Positions 18,484 to 29,934 of a stretch of DNA of 29,934 bases are shown piece after piece. Made by a program: the position numbers and the translations under genes. The first letter of the stretch is position 1, and each line of letters starts with the position of its first letter. The stretch spans positions 1 through 29,934 of the forward strand of contig RXOD01004065.1 in assembly GCA_005223375.1 (NCBI GenBank), in the 5' to 3' direction. Below the pieces are notes generated by a model. It made no database searches. It saw only the letters and a list, made by a program, of their open reading frames with translations, and was not told where the DNA came from. Origin of the DNA: Amoebophrya sp. AT5.2 (taxonomy: Eukaryota > Sar > Dinophyceae > Syndiniales > Amoebophryaceae).

Positions 18484-20881
18484 ATGGACTGCTTCCAGGG
18501 TTGCTTCGGCTTTCTCGGTGGCGGCAAGCCTGCGAATGGGCCTGCGACCTCCTCCTCGGGTCCGCCACAGACGGAGGTCAGACCGCCGAAACCGGACGCT
18601 CCTCCAGCATTCCCCACACTGAATCTCGGCCCGGCGTCGAGACTAAAGAAGCCCGGCAAAGTGTCTAGCAAGGTGCGCCTTCGCGAGACGAAAGAGGCGG
18701 ATCCAGTGGCGGACCTCGGGATGGCGCCCGGAACGAAAATACCGTCCATGTTCGACGAAAAGTTGTTCCTCTTGCTCATGGAGAAACTGCTTGGGCAATC
18801 GAAATACCTCCAGAACAACCCGCGCGGAGGCGTAATTCCAGAGGAAGAGCGCGCGGCGAAGATTGTCATGGACACACTGAGGCCATACAGCACGGAAAAA
18901 GGTGGACCGCTGAAAATGGAGGTATTCTACTTGTACTTCTTCGGCAGGGGTATAGTATTCTGCTTCCGATGCTTGTGTGGATTCTCGCTATCACGATGGC
19001 GCACTTCGTCGTGGTACTTCTATCTGTGAAACTCTGTTCTATGCTGCGACTCAAGGAGGTCAAGAATATCATGGATTCCACTATACACCTACGGGTTGCC
19101 ACCTACTTAGGTACAGCACCTACTGCTGTATCGCAACCTCATCGCCCGCGCCGCGCCCTGGGGTAAAAAGATGAAAGTACCACCAGCACGACCCACCGCT
19201 TGCTGCGCCTTGGCATTGCTGCTCCCTCGCCACTGCCTGCTGCTTGCCTAATCGCGAGATGAAGAATTCAACAGCTACAGCACTAGTGAAGATGAAGAAC
19301 GAAGAAGCTATGTAGCAACGAACAAGCAAACAACTTCCTCCTGAACAGCTGCTCACGTACGTCCCAAAGCGACCCAATCTGAAATTGACGTACCCAAGTG
19401 CCACGGGAGGCAAGCGGACGATCGGGTTCGTGGGATCCCACTTCGACGTTGTGCCGGCGAATCCGGAGGAGTGGGCACGGGATCCGTACTGATTTGGCTA
19501 TAGATTGCTGTATAGTTTGTGAACAAGAACCTTGTCGTTATATGATTCGATCCTCGACGTCGGGGTCAGGGGAGGGGCAATAGCAAAAATCCCAATATAC
19601 GTACTGAAACATCGCAGTTTCAAGCTGACCGTCGAGGGCGACAAGCTGTATGGGCGCGGGTCCACTGACTGTCTTGGTCACATCGCGCTCGTGACTACTT
19701 TTTTCAAGTGGCTCGGGTCCATGCAGCCGCAGCTGGATGTGAACGTCGTTGCTGTTTTCATCGCGGCGGAGGAGGGCGGCGAGTTTGGTGTCGGTGTGGA
19801 CAAGGTCCTCGCCGACGGGAAAATGGAGGAACTGAAAAACGGGCCTGTGTACTGGATCGACGCCGCGGATTCGCATCCCTGCTGCGGCACGGCGGGAGTT
19901 ACGCAGTGGGAGCTGAAGGCGACCGGGAGGTTGTTCCACTCGGGACTCCCGCACAAGGGGATAAACGCGATCGAACTGGCGAGCGAGTCCGTGAGCGAGA
20001 TACAGCGACTCTTCTACAAGGACTTCGGGCCTACGTCCGAGCAAGCGCGATACGGGTAAGTACGCTTTCCGCTCGATGCAGCAGAGTTGGTTTCGAGGTT
20101 GCTTCTTTCGATGTTGCTTCTTCCCTATACATAAAGTAGACTTTTCCCTACGCATACAATTTTTCTCACCGCAGCTTCACCGTCGGGTCCACGATGAAGC
20201 CCACGCAAATCTGCTGCTCCGAGGGGGGGCTGAACCAAATTCCGAACTGGTGCAAGATATCAGGCGACATCCGCCTTTCGCCAGTGTATGACATGCTGGA
20301 AGTGATGGACCGCGTGGAGAAGTACGTGGCGCACATAAACGAGAACCTGGAGTTGATGCCGGTGCGCGGCCCGCATTCCAAGTACGATATCACCAGGGAA
20401 GCGCCCGACGCCGAAACGACGCGCGGAACAGTAGAAATCAGCTGGGGGCAATCAAAAGAGGCAGCATTATTGTACGCAGGAATCGCCTGCGATCTGACGA
20501 GCCCGGGGCACAAGGCGCTGGTGCAGGCGTCGTGCGAAGCGAAGGGTATATCTGGAACATACAATTACTTCGTTTTGCTTCGATGAAATTGGAAACGACA
20601 AAGGCTCCCGAGGAAAACAAATTGATTGGCTTTTTCTAAGTTTCTGGGAAAAGAATTATAAAACGACTGCAGGCCCCGAGAACTGCAAGCCGTACTCGAT
20701 CACGGGCAGCCTGCCTCTTGTCGCGATGATGCAGCGCGAGGGATTTGACTTGCAGCTGGATGGGTTTGGCCTCATGAGTGTCTACCACGCGGTGAATGAA
20801 TACTGCCTCCTCTCCGACATTCGCAAAGGCCACGAGATCCTCGTGCGCATCGTCTGCCTGCTCAACGCTGATGGACGATGA
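18484..20881 (+). CDS. M20 metallopeptidase, plant-type acetylornithine deacetylase
   Basis: Expected to hydrolyse N-acetylornithine to ornithine and acetate (arginine synthesis) with a two-zinc centre; related N-acyl amino acids are possible substrates. Exons are 18484-18921, 19349-19485, 19618-20055, 20175-20545 and 20673-20881, with GT-AG introns of 427, 132, 119 and 127 bp that all preserve frame, giving 530 aa. Active-site features are present: H-x-D in GSHFDVV (His about 177), the bridging Asp in GRGSTDCLGH (about 209), the Glu pair in AAEEGGE (about 243-244), and the C-terminal His in SVYHAVNEYCLLSD (about 500). LKATGRLFHSGLPHKG and STMKPTQ match the plant group closely. The first ~100 residues are an extra Pro/Ser-rich segment beginning MDCFQGC, without a clear targeting signal. 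Confident in family; substrate inferred. Confidence 0.92.
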
Positions 20882-21913
20882 GGACGGTCGATAGTAGAAG
20901 GTCGACGCTGCATGCGGGTCCGGTGGAGCAGGCAGCTCGAGCTCCACCGAGACAATGAAGCCCTCGTCTGAAGACCGCTCTTCTGCTTCGGAAACGTACG
21001 AATGCTGCGCCTTCATCCGTCTCTCTGCTGCGTCCACGCGCCGAGCCAAGGATGGCAGCAGGAACGGCGACGGCGCGCTGGCCGCCACCGCTTGATATCA
21101 GAAAGAACCCAGGGTTTTGGCTCTAGAAAGTCGAACCCCGTGACTCGTGATGTTTTTACCTTTGTGTTTTCTAGAGACGCAATGAGTTCTTCTCATTGAG
21201 TAAGTACAAACTGTACAGGAAAGACGTAGCGATCCGTATTCCGGAGAAAAAAACATCGTCGAGTGGTTGCGCCTGCGCTGGCAGTCACACTATTTCCCCT
21301 CGCGCCTACATCTCGCGCACGTGGTCTGGCAGTCGCCCAACGCGCATTCGCGATGCAGTTTTTGAATCAATGAAGCCCGCCATGCCGGGGAAAGCATTGG
21401 GGCCGCGAGCTTGCGGTGGAACATCTTCATCAACTGAAACGGTTCCAAAGTGAAGCCTCATTCCGCGAATACCATGCAAGAAAACACTTTAGTGCTGAAG
21501 GCCTGCTGTTGTAGGGATTTCACTTTTTGCCGCTGGGGTTGTTGCAAAGAGGTACTCTTGTGATCGCGTGGGTCAGTGCTTAAGAATCAGTCGACCGCTG
21601 CTGCGTGATCATGTGGGGAAGGGCGAACGTCTTGGCTTTTGTTGGGCGAGGCTTTCGATGGGCTCCCAGTTGCGTTTTCGGATTCCGATACACTATGACT
21701 TCGGTGCCGGCACTATCGTGGCGTCCGTGTTTTGTGCTGTGCTTTCTCGCTGACGAATACGGAAACGGTTTTTACGGTTAGTAGAAGTTATACACCAATG
21801 CTGTTCTTGCTTCTCGTAAGGTAACGTGGTAGACACCGACGTACTCACATGGCTTTAAGGAATGTAATCGGGATACCGGTGTTGTCGTTTTATTAGTTGT
21901 TGAGAAACGCACC
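20882..21913. other. Intergenic region between M20 gene and orphan gene
   Basis: About 1 kb. The antisense frame at 20636-21088 mostly overlaps the last M20 exon and is treated as a shadow. Nothing else recognisable is seen; the region should contain the 3' UTR and the promoter of the gene at 21914. Confidence 0.5.
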
Positions 21914-24038
21914 ATGGCGGCCGGGGACGAGCTTTATCCTCCGGCCTCAACCGTGAGCGAGCTTTACCCGCCAGCCGCTGGCCCTGGCCGCGCGAGACGC
22001 GACGAGATTTTTCCGCCAGCGTCGACATCGGATGAGAGCCTCGAGGGGCCGGACGAGTTTCTTGACGCTGCGGGGGTGGTGCGGGCACGAATTTCGGTCG
22101 ACAGCATGAGCGAGCAGCGACCCGTGCCGAAGCGACCACGAATTTCCGATCGCGCGATCCTTCGGTTTCCGGTACTCACTGCCGACAACGTCGCGGCGAG
22201 ACGCAGCAGCGCAGCAGAAGGTGCGGCCGCGAGTAGTTCGTCCTCGTCGAGCAGCAATTGCTTTCAAGTTGTGAACACATTCAGGAATGCAACTGGCATT
22301 GCACCAGCACCGATGGGAAGCAAACTCCTGCACCAGCCCCAGCCGACCTGCTGCGGGGGGAGCGCGTCGGGGTCTGCGTGCGCCTCGACGAACGCTTCGA
22401 CGGAGCAAGCGTCTCATCAGGCACAAGAAGCAGCGGGAACAGGTGCTCATCCCTTTCAGACCGCTTCGAGCCCGGAGGAGTTCGTTTCGGAAACCATTCG
22501 GTTCGGCAACTCCTCCATCGAGGAGGACAATTCGAACTCGCATCTCCATCCCATGACGCTGTTGCAGGACCACGGATCGGTCACCTACACGGGGGTTTCC
22601 CCGGAGGATGCTGGCGACATTGCGTTCTACAACAACTTCGAGGGTGCGGTCCGTGGCGCAGCGGGAGGAGGTGGCCCCGGCCGCAGTATTACCGGAGCCG
22701 CCCCCCGGGGCGCGGGGGGGAGAGCCGTCGCGGGAAATAGCGGCGACAGGCGCGTCCGCACCCCGCATACGCCGGGCAACATGATCTCGCCGCTCTTTGG
22801 GAACCCGAACCCGCTGACAATACGAACGCCACTGTTGCCCACGCCCTTGGAGGATCAGGAAGGGCTGTTTCTGGACAATGGGGACCGCTTTCTGGAGGAG
22901 GGCCTGAGCTGCAGCCTGTTCCCCGCGGGCGCGGCCCGGGTGTCGGCGAATGGGGGCGTACACCAGCGGGGTTCGCTGTTGAACTATCATCTTCCAGCGC
23001 CCGCCGCCGCGCGAGGAAGTATGTTGGGGCAACACGACCGGCCAGCACCCTTGCTTACGCCCGGCGGGGTGCATTGCTTGACGCCGGGCGGGGGCGTGCA
23101 GCAGGTGTTCACGCCGGTGAGCCAGCAGCAACACGACCAGTCGCAACACCGTCAAGCAGCGGCGCGAGCCGCGAGCAGTCTTTTCGCCTGTGGTCGACCA
23201 GCGGCAGAGGAGGAGGAGCACGGCGTTGTTTCGGGACGTCGGGCCTCTGACCTAGCCGCGCGAAATCTGGTCTTCCACGTGCCAGCGTTTGGCGGCGCGC
23301 GACACAGTGGCCCACAACAGGCTGCAGACGACGAGGAGGACCACGACGGGCGAAAAAAGTCGGGCGACAGCGGTAAGTGGGATAGAGCGGATCCGGACCG
23401 CCGCGACCGGTCCTGCTACTCGTTTGCAGACCCTTTCTCTTCCTCGATCGGCGGGCAGAGCAACGCCCGCCACTCACGCAGCAGCGCGTTCGAGAGTGCA
23501 ATATCGTCGTCAAGAGATCTGCAACTGCCCGTCGGACATAGGCGAGCAAGCCCGGGGGGCGGGCCTGGTGGTGGAGCGGGAGGTGGTCTCTTTGGCGCGA
23601 GAGCACATGCGGGAAACAAATCGCCAAGCGAACAGTCGCCATGGGGGTCTTCCTTGCGAAGCCGGGCGTTCGCCTACCGGCCGTCGCCGTACTGCGCGCC
23701 ACAGCGAAGCGCAGTGGAAATGCTGCTGCAGGGGTTTAGCGTACCACCAGAATTGCAGCCGAATACGTTGCCGGTACTGACGAGGCCGAAGTTGTAAGCC
23801 TATGATGCAATTTTGATATGCGCAAGAAGGAGAAAATGCGATCGGTAGACCACCTCATCAAGAACTGATTGTGAAGCTGCGCTCTGCATTTAAAATGATA
23901 AATTAAACCATCGCTCATTGTTTACAGGAAACAATCCCGGAGGACGAGGTTTTGATATCGCCGCTCACGGAGGAAGAATCCGGGCCCACGGGACTGTACG
24001 CGAATTGGCCCGTGCGTGCGGACAAGTACACGATGTAG
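21914..24038 (+). CDS. S/T-P-rich disordered protein, function unknown
   Basis: Not recognised. Two exons, 21914-23773 and 23928-24038, with a GT-AG intron of 154 bp (donor GTACTG, acceptor TTTACAG), give 656 aa. Without splicing the frame would end at 23797. The spliced C-terminus reads NTLP-ETIPEDEVLISPL and ends ADKYTM. The ATG sits in a strong context (ACCATGG). A motif E-[LI]-[YF]-P-P-A occurs three times at residues 6-11, 16-21 and 31-36. A basic stretch PKRPR near residue 70 resembles a nuclear localisation signal. The middle is rich in Ser, Gly and Gln, with repeated TP sites (RTPHTPG, LLTPGG, CLTPGGG, VFTPVS) that could be targets of proline-directed kinases. Near the C-terminus, EMLLQGFSVPPELQP is the most structured-looking piece. 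Probably a regulatory or scaffold protein, but this is inference. Confidence 0.75.
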
Positions 24039-25274
24039 CGCCTGCCTTGGACGAACCGTTCCAGTTCGCCGCAAAGGCGCTCCGTGTAACGGTCTCTCGA
24101 TAAAGATTCTCAGGCATGACATTTTTCCACATGCATCACTCACAAACTACACTGTACAAGGATAATTTGTATTCTCAGTCTTGACCTCCACGAAGTCACA
24201 CAATGACACACATGTACATCCTCGACGTTCTTCACATGTATCATCTACACGTACCGTTTCCTCATTCAAGACGCCTGCATTTAGCGACATCAGGAGGAGT
24301 AGGTGGATGTTAAAACATTTTCCATTCGTTTCCCATTTCGTTCCTCTAAGCATGCATGTACAGATCCATTGAAAGTAGTTCTTTGCTACTGCAGCCCTTG
24401 TCCGTGATTTTGTACCAATCAGTGGCTACATACACCGTCAGACCTAGAGCTGCACTATTTTGCGTGAACACAGCGGAACACGTCGTGCCAGATGGTGCTG
24501 TCACATTACCTCGCCCCTTGTTGCGGCGAGGCTGGGCTTCAAAGCGACTTAGCGCGCTGCACTCCATATGTATGAGCTTTGTATGGACAGTACAAAAGGC
24601 TTAAGGCCGGTACGGAGTGAGAAAACTCCGCTGAAACCGTATGGACCAGGTTGAAAATGCACTGTGTCTCTGTTTTTACGTTGCCGTAGAATGTCGGTGT
24701 CGTGCTCGTGGCCGCGTTGTGATGCTTTCGTCGTCGTGAATGAAGGTTTTGGACGTCCGTGACCGTATTCGTCCGTCGTTGAACATGTGATCGTGCGATG
24801 GCGTCGTAGAAGCCGCGTGCATGTAGTCAATGTCTCATACCGCGAACAAAGCGATACATGCATTCTGTGCTGACAAACAATGCTGGCCTATGATCCCCAC
24901 GTGCGTATCAGGCGATGGATTGTGTACCCCCCCTAGCCACATCAGATTTACTTTTTCTGCCATAGCCTGGCAGTAAAGGAAATTGAGCAGGGCTGCTGCC
25001 GTTTCCGGTGACAGGACAGGCACGAGGTGCCTTTGGTCTCAACGGCCATATTATTGTTGATAGAATTCGAAAGCTAGTAAAGCATACGCCTTCATAGCAC
25101 GCATTACGACGGACGTCTCCTACAAACATATCTCCCTCTAAAATTCCGAAAACAATTCACTACTACGAACGTTTCGATCTTCTTCGCAATTGTATATAGG
25201 CTGATCGGCTTTTCTTTTTCCAATCGGCAAACCGCCTTTTTCTTCAATCGATCCATCGCCCACACCGGTCCGCA
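24039..25274. other. Intergenic region upstream of the CK1-like gene
   Basis: About 1.2 kb with no supported gene. Open frames of 60-104 codons occur on both strands but are unremarkable. The right edge should hold the promoter of the gene at 25275. Confidence 0.5.
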
Positions 25275-28200
25275 ATGGGTGGCGGCTCCCAGACGCAGGG
25301 CGGGCGGCGGCCCCGCAATCTGGGCAGGAAGGGCAGCAACCTCCGCGTCGCGGCTGCTTCGGCGCTGGGCGAGCGCAAGGAGGCCACCGAGGCCGAGAAG
25401 CAGGAGGAATTGTTGCGCAAGCGTCGCAACTACCTCCAGATTGCCGGTAAGCAGGACCGTTCCGACGGCATCCTTTTTGGTTTGAACGAGGAGCCGTATG
25501 ATCAGGGGCCCCGCCTCCAGGGCGACGAGCTCATCATGGACCCCGAGTCCGGGGAGCCCGTCTCCGCGATGGACGACTTGCTCGACCGGTCCGAGCTTGA
25601 GCAGCTGCACGAGCAAACCAGTCAAGCCATGCACCAGGACGACGTGCTGAAGCGGCTCCAGTCCGGGCTGAGCCTCGGGGAGTATCAGACCGTTGACGTG
25701 TTCGACGTGGTCGAGAAAGCCGTCGCAGGCATGGTCAGAAAACCAAAGAACTGGGCGGAGTTCCTGTACGGCCCGGCGGGGGTGCCGGGGGACGTGCCGC
25801 CGGACCGGCAGCTGCCCGGCAGCAGCTGGATGTTCGCGCGGAAGGAACCCGACAGCATGGACACGATCGAGTTGATGTTGCAGGAATTGAACGGCGAAAA
25901 ACCCAGCACGGCGAGCGGCCGGGGCGGGGGGTCCACCCCGCTGAAGCCGGTGCTGAAGCAGCTGCGGCTGGGGGGTCCGGCTCCGGGTCAGGGCAGCAGC
26001 GCGAGCGGTTCTGCGACTTCCTCCGCGGGCCCGCGTGGGACGCGGTCGCACAAGCGATTGAAGTTCAGCCTCGAGCCGCACCGATTCCGGTTGGACGTAG
26101 AGGTCGGGCACTTCACAACGACGCGGCCCGCGCTGCACGAGTCGCGAAGTTCCCGGCGCAAGGTGTGGGTGGGCTTCGACCCCGCCGCCAACGTGCAGGC
26201 GGCGATCAAGGGCGAGCCCGCGCACCTGCCGCGGGAGGAGAGCGTGCTGCGGCACGAGTGCCAGATCCTCGCGCGGCTGCAGGAAGAAGAGGACCAGGCG
26301 GGGATCCCCTACCTGTACGCCTTCGGCGTGAACGAGATGAGCCAGAACTATCTGATGGTGTCCGAGCTGCTGGGCCCCAACCTCGAGCAGCTGTTCGCGA
26401 TGGAGTCGTCGAAGAAGAAAGCGAACTGGTTCGACCTGAAGACTGTGCTCTCGGTTGGGCTGCAGGCGCTGCGGGCGGTGAACTACGTGCACAAGTGCGA
26501 CATTTTGCACCGGGCGATCAAGCCGTCGAACTTCGCCGTCGGCAACGTGACGAACGTGTGGAACAAAAAACTGATCTACCTGGTGGACTACGGCTGGGCC
26601 AAGGACATGGCCCCGATCCTCGAAATGCAGCGGAAAAAGGACCGGACGGAGGCCGTGAAGCGGCACGCGATGGACTCCAAGTACTTCGTGCCCGAAGTGG
26701 AAGTCGGGCTCTCGTTGAGCAACGCGAACGCGGCCAGTGCGGCAGGGGGCAATATGGGCCTCAGCTTCAGCAACATGCTGTTCGGCAGCGGCATGGGCTC
26801 GTCGTCCACCATTCCTCCGGGGGCGAACGAAAGCAGCAGTATGCAGCTGAATGCGACCGCCGGCGGGGCGGCAGGGCCCTTCGAGATAAACTCGGAGGAC
26901 GGCAATAACAGCCTTCATCGCGGCGACGAGGGGTCGCAGGACGGCGCGCCACATCAAGGTCAACCGCAGCAGCAAACCCAACAAACGGTGAACGAGAAGG
27001 AGGAGCCCCCGGAGGAGGGCGCGTTCGCGTTTCCGCAGGTGGCGACGGTGGAGTTGCCGAGTATCGCGGGGTTCCCGCGGCACCGGGAAGTGCCGAAGCG
27101 CAGCAAGAAATCATTCCACGCGGACGACGACCTGATCGCGGTGACCAAGGACCTTCCGCGCAACGACCACGTGGTGTTCGCGAGCCTCCAGGCGCATCGC
27201 AACCAGCTGAACGCGACGTGGCGCGACGACTACTGCGCGCTGGGCTACATGCTGGTGTACTTTCTGAACGGGGGCGCGCTGCCCTGGTCGGAGAAGATCC
27301 AGACGCACAACCTCTTCCCGAACTCGCTCGCGTCGAAGAAGGAGCGGGCGAAACGGGAAAAGCAGGCGCAGCTGGACGCGCTGGTGGCCGGCGCGGCGAC
27401 GACGTCCCCGTCCGCGTCGGGCGGGCACGTGGGAGGTGCGGGCGTGGTCCCGAGCAGCGTTTCCGGGCTGAGCAATTCGAGCGAGCCGCTGGACGAGCTG
27501 GAGCTGGAGGAACTAGAGGCGGAGCGGAAGCGGAGCCGCAAGGAGCCGGAGGAGGATTCCCCCGCCAAGCCACAGACCTGGTCGGACGACGAGAACGACC
27601 TGGTGACGCCCAAGGTGTTTCGGTACGCGCACTGCGTGTGCCACGCGCCGGAGCTGCGCGACTGCGACCTGCCGCCGCCCACCGTGCCGCTGCCGCTGCG
27701 GCAGAAGCAAATCGCCGCGCGGGAGCGGCGCGCGGAGGTGCTCACGCTGGGGATCCGGCGCCGCGTCCTGCACGAGATCCAGGCTGCGAAGACGGACACG
27801 AGCTGGGTCAAGCTGTGCGCGGGTTTGAATGGTGGGCGGCTGCGGGCGAAGTTCGTGGAGTTCTTCCGCTACGTCTACGAAGGAAGGGCCATCGCGCACA
27901 CGGTGGACCTGGGCGGCGGCGCGAGCGACGCGAGCCAGGACTCGAACGCGGACGAGTACGACGGCGAGAACGCGAAGGGAAAGATCGTGACGTGGGGGCA
28001 GGTGCTGCCGATCCTGAACTGCGACACGGCGTGGACACAGCACGCGGAGCAGCACGCGTTTGACGTAAACCTGCGGGTGCGGCATGACATCGAGACGGTG
28101 GAGAAATTCCTGCTGGAGATGGGCGACGGCCAGGAGTTCGACCTGTCGCTGCCGGGTTTCTGCTGGGACGACGAGTACCAGGCGAAGGGGAGCCGGGGGG

Positions 28201-28899
28201 GAACAAACCGCCCCGCGATGCTGGACAAAAAGGTGTTCGCAAACCAGTCGTTCCCGAGTTACGTGCAGCGGGCCTGCGTGCTCAGACACGACCAGTTCCA
28301 CGAACGCGTGCACAAGGCAATAGACTGGGAGCGGGACTGCGCAGAACACGAAGAAAGCACCTTCAGAAAACAACAGGAGTACCAACCTATAGATACTCTA
28401 TTTTTCGAGTTTTTCTTTGCATGATGTGGGCGGCGAGCTTTCAGATTGTCCGTAAAATGGATGCGAAGCAGTTTCCTGCAACAGCGCTCGCGCCGCACAG
28501 TTGCGCTGGTTGCACGTGACAAACGCACTACCAGCGCGAAGTATAAAGTGCTGAGATGTAGAAGTAGATGCACCTCCTGTACGTTCCTTCGTAAGAAGCC
28601 GTAGTGGTTGGCTGTCGTGGTTGTGGATGTGGTGCAACGCGAGCCTCTAGTCCTATCGTCTTCATTTGAAACTATACTTTTGCAGGATTGCCGGACACTG
28701 GGCGCAGCTGCGGAACAGTACGGGGCTTGCAATGAATTTGCAGAAGCAGACCAACCCGACCAAGCGAAAGTCGCTTGTGCCTTTGAGGCGGCAGGCAAAT
28801 CTTGAAGCGAACTTCGGAGCGTTCATGGACTCGCTGTACGTACCGCTTGAGATGCGCGAGAGCTACCTACTCGGACAAGGTGCGGGGCGCGAGGAATGA
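25275..28899 (+). CDS. Casein-kinase-1-like protein, probable pseudokinase
   Basis: Exons 25275-28378 and 28686-28899 (GT-AG intron, 307 bp) encode 1,105 aa. The first ~290 residues are charged and unrecognised. A CK1-type kinase fold follows: the ATP-binding Lys in AAIKGE (about 312), VSELLGPNLEQLF, then ILHRAIKPSNFAVG, LVDYGWAKD (about 438-440) and RDDYCALGYMLVYFLNGGALPW. CK1 enzymes have HRDIKPDNF and DFG; here the catalytic Asp is Ala (414), Asn-binding PDN is PSN, and DFG is DYG. A long Ser/Gly/Gln-rich insert lies where the activation segment should be (about 490-600), and another charged insert follows in the C-lobe. The 3' exon adds a basic tail (NPTKRKSLVPLRRQ). Catalysis is therefore doubtful; a scaffold role, perhaps with nucleotide binding, is more likely. 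Family assignment is confident; function is inferred. Confidence 0.85.
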
Positions 28900-29503
28900 G
28901 GAGGCAAACTAAAGTTCGTTGTGGAGAGACGAAGACGTAGACGACTAAAGGAGGTCGTCGTCAAACGATCATCGATGACGAAGACCGATACGAGGCGTTT
29001 CCGATCGTAGTAAGAAATCAAAACGCGTGGGCGTGCAATTATGAATGCTTTGTTTCATGTTTTTCATCCGAGGACTGCGGACGCAGACCTCAACACTTGC
29101 TGAAAAAAGTACACTGAGAAAAACAACAAAAAAATCACGCGAGGAGCGTCGGTGCTGGAGATGTTCATTTAGTTTCATGACTGTCCTCGATCTTCAACGA
29201 ACTGCATCTGAGTTCGCCAATTCTCGTCCACGATGCCATCCAGCGTCCTGGCAATCGCTCACGTGTCCATTGGCTCCGTGAAAACCTGATGCACGCCGCC
29301 CCAGATTTGTTACATCGAAAGCCCCTCTCATGCTTATCCCGCTTAAGTCCGCGCAGCGACCTCTAGCTATTTTTTAAAGTGAAAGTAGAAGTATGAGTAT
29401 CTCTAGCTCGACCACCCACTCCCCGCTGGAGCCCAGCGATTCCGCTGAGTGACCATGGCATTTCTAACTCCTCGACGCAGCTAGTGCTAGCCCGAAACTA
29501 TCA
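28900..29503. other. Intergenic region before the last gene
   Basis: About 0.6 kb without a supported gene. A small hairpin-capable sequence (CGCTGG-AGC-CCAGCG) lies near 29424-29438. A TAA at 29465 closes the frame of the next gene upstream of its ATG. Nothing else recognised. Confidence 0.5.
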
Positions 29504-29934
29504 ATGATGCGTGAAGATGCGAGCACCATGCCGAATCCGGAGGCGTTCCAGGGCATCTCGCCCCCTACTGGCACCACGACAGGTGCCGGCACAGCCAGAA
29601 GCCGGGGGAGAGTGGAAGTCACGATCGTCTTCGCGGGGGAGGAGCATTTCGCGGGTGTATTTCCGGATGCGCTCACGATCGAGCGCTTTGGCGTGGCGCT
29701 GAGTGAAGCGAGTGAGTCGCTCGGGCTCTTCCCGCTGGGAGCGCGCTCCCTCGAAGGGACCCTGCTGTGCGAGCCCAATTTCGTGCTCGTCGCCTGTGGA
29801 GGGGACGCGACGCTGCGTGGAGGGGAATGCGGCGATCACGGGACGATCAGGCCCGGTGAGCGCGAAGACGACTTCCAGTACTTCGGATCCCGTCCTTGTC
29901 CGCTCGCCTCGTCCTCCGAAGACGCGGCGTCTTC
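29504..29934 (+). CDS. Unrecognised protein, 5' part only
   Basis: From the ATG at 29504 (a second Met follows directly) the frame is open for 143 codons to the window edge, so the gene is truncated on the right. After about 30 Pro/Thr/Gly-rich residues comes RVEVTIVFAGEEHFAGVF and DALTIERFGVALSEASESLG, which has a strand-helix character suggesting a folded domain, followed by GARSLEGTLLCEPNFVLVA. High-GC codon use matches the other genes. I do not recognise a family. It may be coding up to a donor site beyond, or a donor may already lie inside. Confidence 0.6.
   Translation, partial: MMREDASTMPNPEAFQGISPPTGTTTGAGTARSRGRVEVTIVFAGEEHFAGVFPDALTIERFGVALSEASESLGLFPLGARSLEGTLLCEPNFVLVACGGDATLRGGECGDHGTIRPGEREDDFQYFGSRPCPLASSSEDAAS

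Noticed and set aside
21947..23221. 424-codon open frame on the minus strand
   Set aside because: Antisense to the orphan gene, Arg-rich and without recognisable motifs; the sense frame has a good ATG and a downstream exon.
25104..27083. 659-codon open frame on the minus strand
   Set aside because: It is antisense to the CK1-like gene in very GC-rich sequence. Its translation is Leu/Arg/His/Val-rich with no domain, as expected for a shadow frame.

Overview
The window is nuclear DNA from a protist. Genes are split by many short introns, most of them about 110 to 430 bp. There are no operons, Shine-Dalgarno sites, IS elements or CRISPR. Seven protein-coding genes can be supported, all on the + strand, at roughly one per 4.3 kb. 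One-directional gene order, high-GC coding sequence, canonical GT-AG introns mixed with introns that only fit the protein if bounded by short direct repeats, and shared sequence between introns all point to a dinoflagellate-type alveolate. From memory, small-genome parasitic dinoflagellates such as Amoebophrya are described as rich in non-canonical and introner introns. That placement is inference; no rRNA or organelle marker is present to settle it.

Layout. 845-6838: HECT E3 ubiquitin ligase of the UBE3A type. It has one optional in-frame 1,566-bp intron (exitron-like) and several introns bounded by direct repeats. 7904-10092: CDC14-family dual-specificity phosphatase in five exons, with an intact catalytic loop. 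12720-16762, perhaps to 17464: membrane-anchored GT-B glycosyltransferase resembling MGDG-synthase/GT28 enzymes. 18484-20881: M20 metallopeptidase of the plant-type acetylornithine deacetylase group, five exons, complete active site. 21914-24038: disordered S/T-P-rich orphan protein with a repeated E-[LI]-[YF]-P-P-A motif. 25275-28899: very large casein-kinase-1-like protein whose HRD aspartate is alanine, so probably a pseudokinase. 29504-end: start of an unrecognised gene that runs off the window.

The genes do not form a pathway. HECT ligase, CDC14 phosphatase and CK1-like pseudokinase are regulatory proteins; the glycosyltransferase and deacetylase are metabolic. They look like ordinary co-oriented neighbours.

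The most interesting material is the intron biology of the HECT gene. Three introns keep the protein in register only if one copy of a 4-5 bp flanking repeat is removed with the intron. Two of these introns share sequence blocks with each other, in a different order. One carries a diverged copy of the start of the exon that follows it. Intron boundaries are read from the reading frame and from homology recalled from memory; transcript data would settle them.
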